From the NCBI GenBank assembly GCA_959597175.1, contig CAUFXM010000008.1, forward strand, positions 1-64,000: a stretch of 64,000 bases of DNA. Direction: 5' to 3'. Numbering within the stretch: position 1 is the stretch's first letter; every line of letters begins with the position of its first letter. Of the stretch, positions 62,810-64,000 are shown in pieces. Origin of the DNA: an uncultured Methanomassiliicoccales archaeon. Its GTDB lineage: Archaea > Thermoplasmatota > Thermoplasmata > Methanomassiliicoccales > Methanomethylophilaceae. The translations under genes were made by a program, and so were the position numbers. Under the pieces are notes generated by a model, which saw only the letters and a program-made list of their open reading frames with translations, was not told the DNA's origin and searched no databases.

Positions 62810-63222
62810 TGCATGATGGCCCCGGAGCTTCGAGAGGGGCTCCAGGGTCCAAACCCTCTCCCATTCTGTGAGCCCTCAGGCATTATGCGGGGTACCGAGG
62901 AGACCGTGGGCATCAGAACGTGATGAGGAAGGGGGCCGAGTCCGTTCAGAAGCTCAGGATCGCCCAGATGTCATGCACCTCCGAGAACGACACTGCCCGA
63001 TGGAGCATGGGGGATGCGATTTTTTCCAGACATCCGGTGCCGCATCCGACGTCATCCTCCCGAGCGTCCGGTCGTCCGACAGCCCCTCGGGGATCCGTCG
63101 CTAGGTGCCTGGGAGGTACGACGTATTATATCGAAGCACTCCAGTCGAGACCGATGTCAGGTGACCATATCGAGGTCGGAACGTACCTCGGGGATCCATC
63201 AGGAACAGGAGGGACTGAATCG
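62810..63222. other. Intergenic with hairpin and pcc1 promoter
   Basis: After leuB a hairpin GGAGC/GCTCC-type stem lies around 62824-62845, a possible terminator. A TATA-like TATTATAT at 63124-63131 and the Shine-Dalgarno AGGAGGG at 63207-63213 belong to pcc1. An in-frame ATG at 63154 could extend Pcc1 by 23 residues. Nothing else was recognised. Confidence 0.45.
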
Positions 63223-63480
63223 ATGATATATCTGGAACTGGAGGCGACATATCCAGATCGGGCAGTGGCTGAGGCCGTGATGAACGCTCTGGGTCCCGAC
63301 AACGAGGGTTACGTCACCTCAGAGCTGCGGGGGTCCACCATAATCTTCAGGACGGAGGCCCAGTCGGCTGGAACGATGAGGAACACCGCCGACGATCTGA
63401 TGGCATGCATAAAGGTCGCAGAGGAATCCGTCGGCATGGCCTGCGAGGAGAACGTCGACCCGCAGGATCCCGAGGAATGA
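63223..63480 (+). CDS. pcc1: KEOPS complex subunit Pcc1
   Basis: This 85-residue Pcc1 is the small dimerising KEOPS subunit needed for t6A tRNA modification. MIYLELEATYPDRAVAEAVM, then RNTADDLMACIKVAEESVG, matches the family (two strands, helix, strand pair, helix). A very strong Shine-Dalgarno AGGAGGG 9 bp before ATG 63223 fixes the start. The alternative ATG at 63154 would fit a leaderless transcript. Cgi121, another KEOPS subunit, is at 25739-26197. Confidence 0.88.
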   Translation: MIYLELEATYPDRAVAEAVMNALGPDNEGYVTSELRGSTIIFRTEAQSAGTMRNTADDLMACIKVAEESVGMACEENVDPQDPEE

Positions 63481-63486
63481 TGAAAC

Positions 63487-63512
63487 GGGGCGGACGGGAA
63501 CCGTCCCACCCC
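63487..63512. terminator. Hairpin between convergent pcc1 and oxidoreductase gene
   Basis: GGACGG/CCGTCC and flanking GGGG/CCCC arms form a stem in the 41-bp gap between the genes. It can serve both directions. Confidence 0.5.
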
Positions 63513-63521
63513 TTTGGGTTT

Positions 63522-64000
63522 TCAGCTCTCGATGCCGAGGGCGATGGCCTTCCTGTTGCTCTCGAGCAGGTTGACCTTCTTGGCCGGGATGCTCTTCTGG
63601 AGGCCCAGGTCCAGATTCTCTGCGGAGCAGAACCCGGTCTCCTTGAACAGCCTTCCGAGGATGACCATGTTGGCCGCCCCCTTGAGGCCGTTCTCCTCCG
63701 CGATCCTGGAGGCGTCGATGCGGATGACCTTGACGTCGGTCCTGGTGACCTCCTTGTGGACGATGGAGCTGTCGACGATTATGATCCCTCCGGGGACCAC
63801 ATCCTTCTCGAACTTCTCGAGCGACGGGAGGTTCATGGCAACGAGCACGTCGGGGTTGACCACGAGCGGTGATCCGATGGTCTTGTCGGAGATGCATACG
63901 CTGCAGGACGCCGTCCCTCCGCGCATCTCGGGACCGTACGACGGGAGCCAGGAGATCTCCCTACCCTCCATCATCGAGGCGTAGGCCATGACCTTGCCGG
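63522..64000 (-). CDS. 2-oxoacid:ferredoxin oxidoreductase gamma subunit (partial)
   Basis: The frame continues past the window end, so the N-terminus is missing. About 159 residues are visible. SWLPSYGPEMRGGTASCSVC is the signature of gamma subunits of pyruvate/2-oxoglutarate:ferredoxin oxidoreductases, and VNPDVLVAMNLPSLEKFEKDV and GAANMVILGRLFKETG complete the POR domain. KorC of a 2-oxoglutarate oxidoreductase is the likeliest, but pyruvate or branched-chain types cannot be excluded without the other subunits. Confidence 0.88.
   Translation of the reverse strand, partial: GKVMAYASMMEGREISWLPSYGPEMRGGTASCSVCISDKTIGSPLVVNPDVLVAMNLPSLEKFEKDVVPGGIIIVDSSIVHKEVTRTDVKVIRIDASRIAEENGLKGAANMVILGRLFKETGFCSAENLDLGLQKSIPAKKVNLLESNRKAIALGIES

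Noticed and set aside
1..64000. Insertion sequences, prophage or transposase genes
   Set aside because: No transposase, integrase or phage structural gene and no terminal inverted repeats with target duplications were seen.

Overview
The window looks like a chromosomal segment of a methanogenic archaeon of the order Methanomassiliicoccales (Thermoplasmatota). No rRNA or methanogenesis marker is present, so this is inferred from gene content. Archaeal markers include glycerol-1-phosphate dehydrogenase, a thiolase/HMG-CoA synthase/DUF35 cluster, KEOPS subunits Cgi121 and Pcc1, a Hel308-type helicase, membrane LonB, archaeal NadM and clear TATA boxes. A superoxide reductase points to a strict anaerobe. 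Nearly every supported gene ends in TGA, one ends in TAA and none ends in TAG. An in-frame TAG lies inside an otherwise intact leuD. Together these fit a pyrrolysine-using genome that avoids UAG as a stop.

Layout. 1-644: trailer end of a type I-C-like CRISPR array. 0.7-5.8 kb: accessory genes (nuclease-helicase, Fic protein, DUF234-type ATPase) with striking operator-like repeats. 5.8-11.7 kb: PAP2 phosphatase, DUF1638, DapB, a CMD protein, IMPase and PPK2, mixed with decayed Fic and universal-stress fragments. 11.8-15.2 kb: mevalonate-entry operon (regulator, HMGS, thiolase, DUF35). 15.2-25.4 kb: two winged-helix regulators and a surface cluster that includes a 2,398-residue YGGG-repeat protein. 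25.7-31.0 kb: Cgi121, ThrB, ThrC, Hel308. 31-40.6 kb: transglutaminase-like surface protein, LonB, NadM/PncC/ThiF, PurC, flavin proteins, UPF0179, EgsA. 40.7-45.6 kb: an HTH protein with SbcD and SbcC. 45.7-54.4 kb: superoxide reductase, then a divergently regulated operon of a SipW-like signal peptidase, a TasA-like accessory protein and three SipW-type fibre or adhesin paralogues. 54.5-58 kb: coiled-coil protein and MgtA-type ATPase. 58.2-62.8 kb: leuACDB preceded by a probable Leu/Ile-rich leader peptide. 63.2-64 kb: Pcc1 and a partial 2-oxoacid:ferredoxin oxidoreductase gamma subunit.

The most promising points for follow-up are: (1) the leu operon, which carries both a putative leader peptide with consecutive rare Leu codons and an amber (pyrrolysine?) codon in leuD; (2) the self-contained SipW/TasA-like matrix-fibre operon with its own regulator and a perfect operator palindrome; (3) the three 28-bp-phased palindromes before the DUF234 ATPase and the inverted repeats before fic; (4) the nadM reading frame that lacks a stop codon and runs through pncC into a thiF-like gene.
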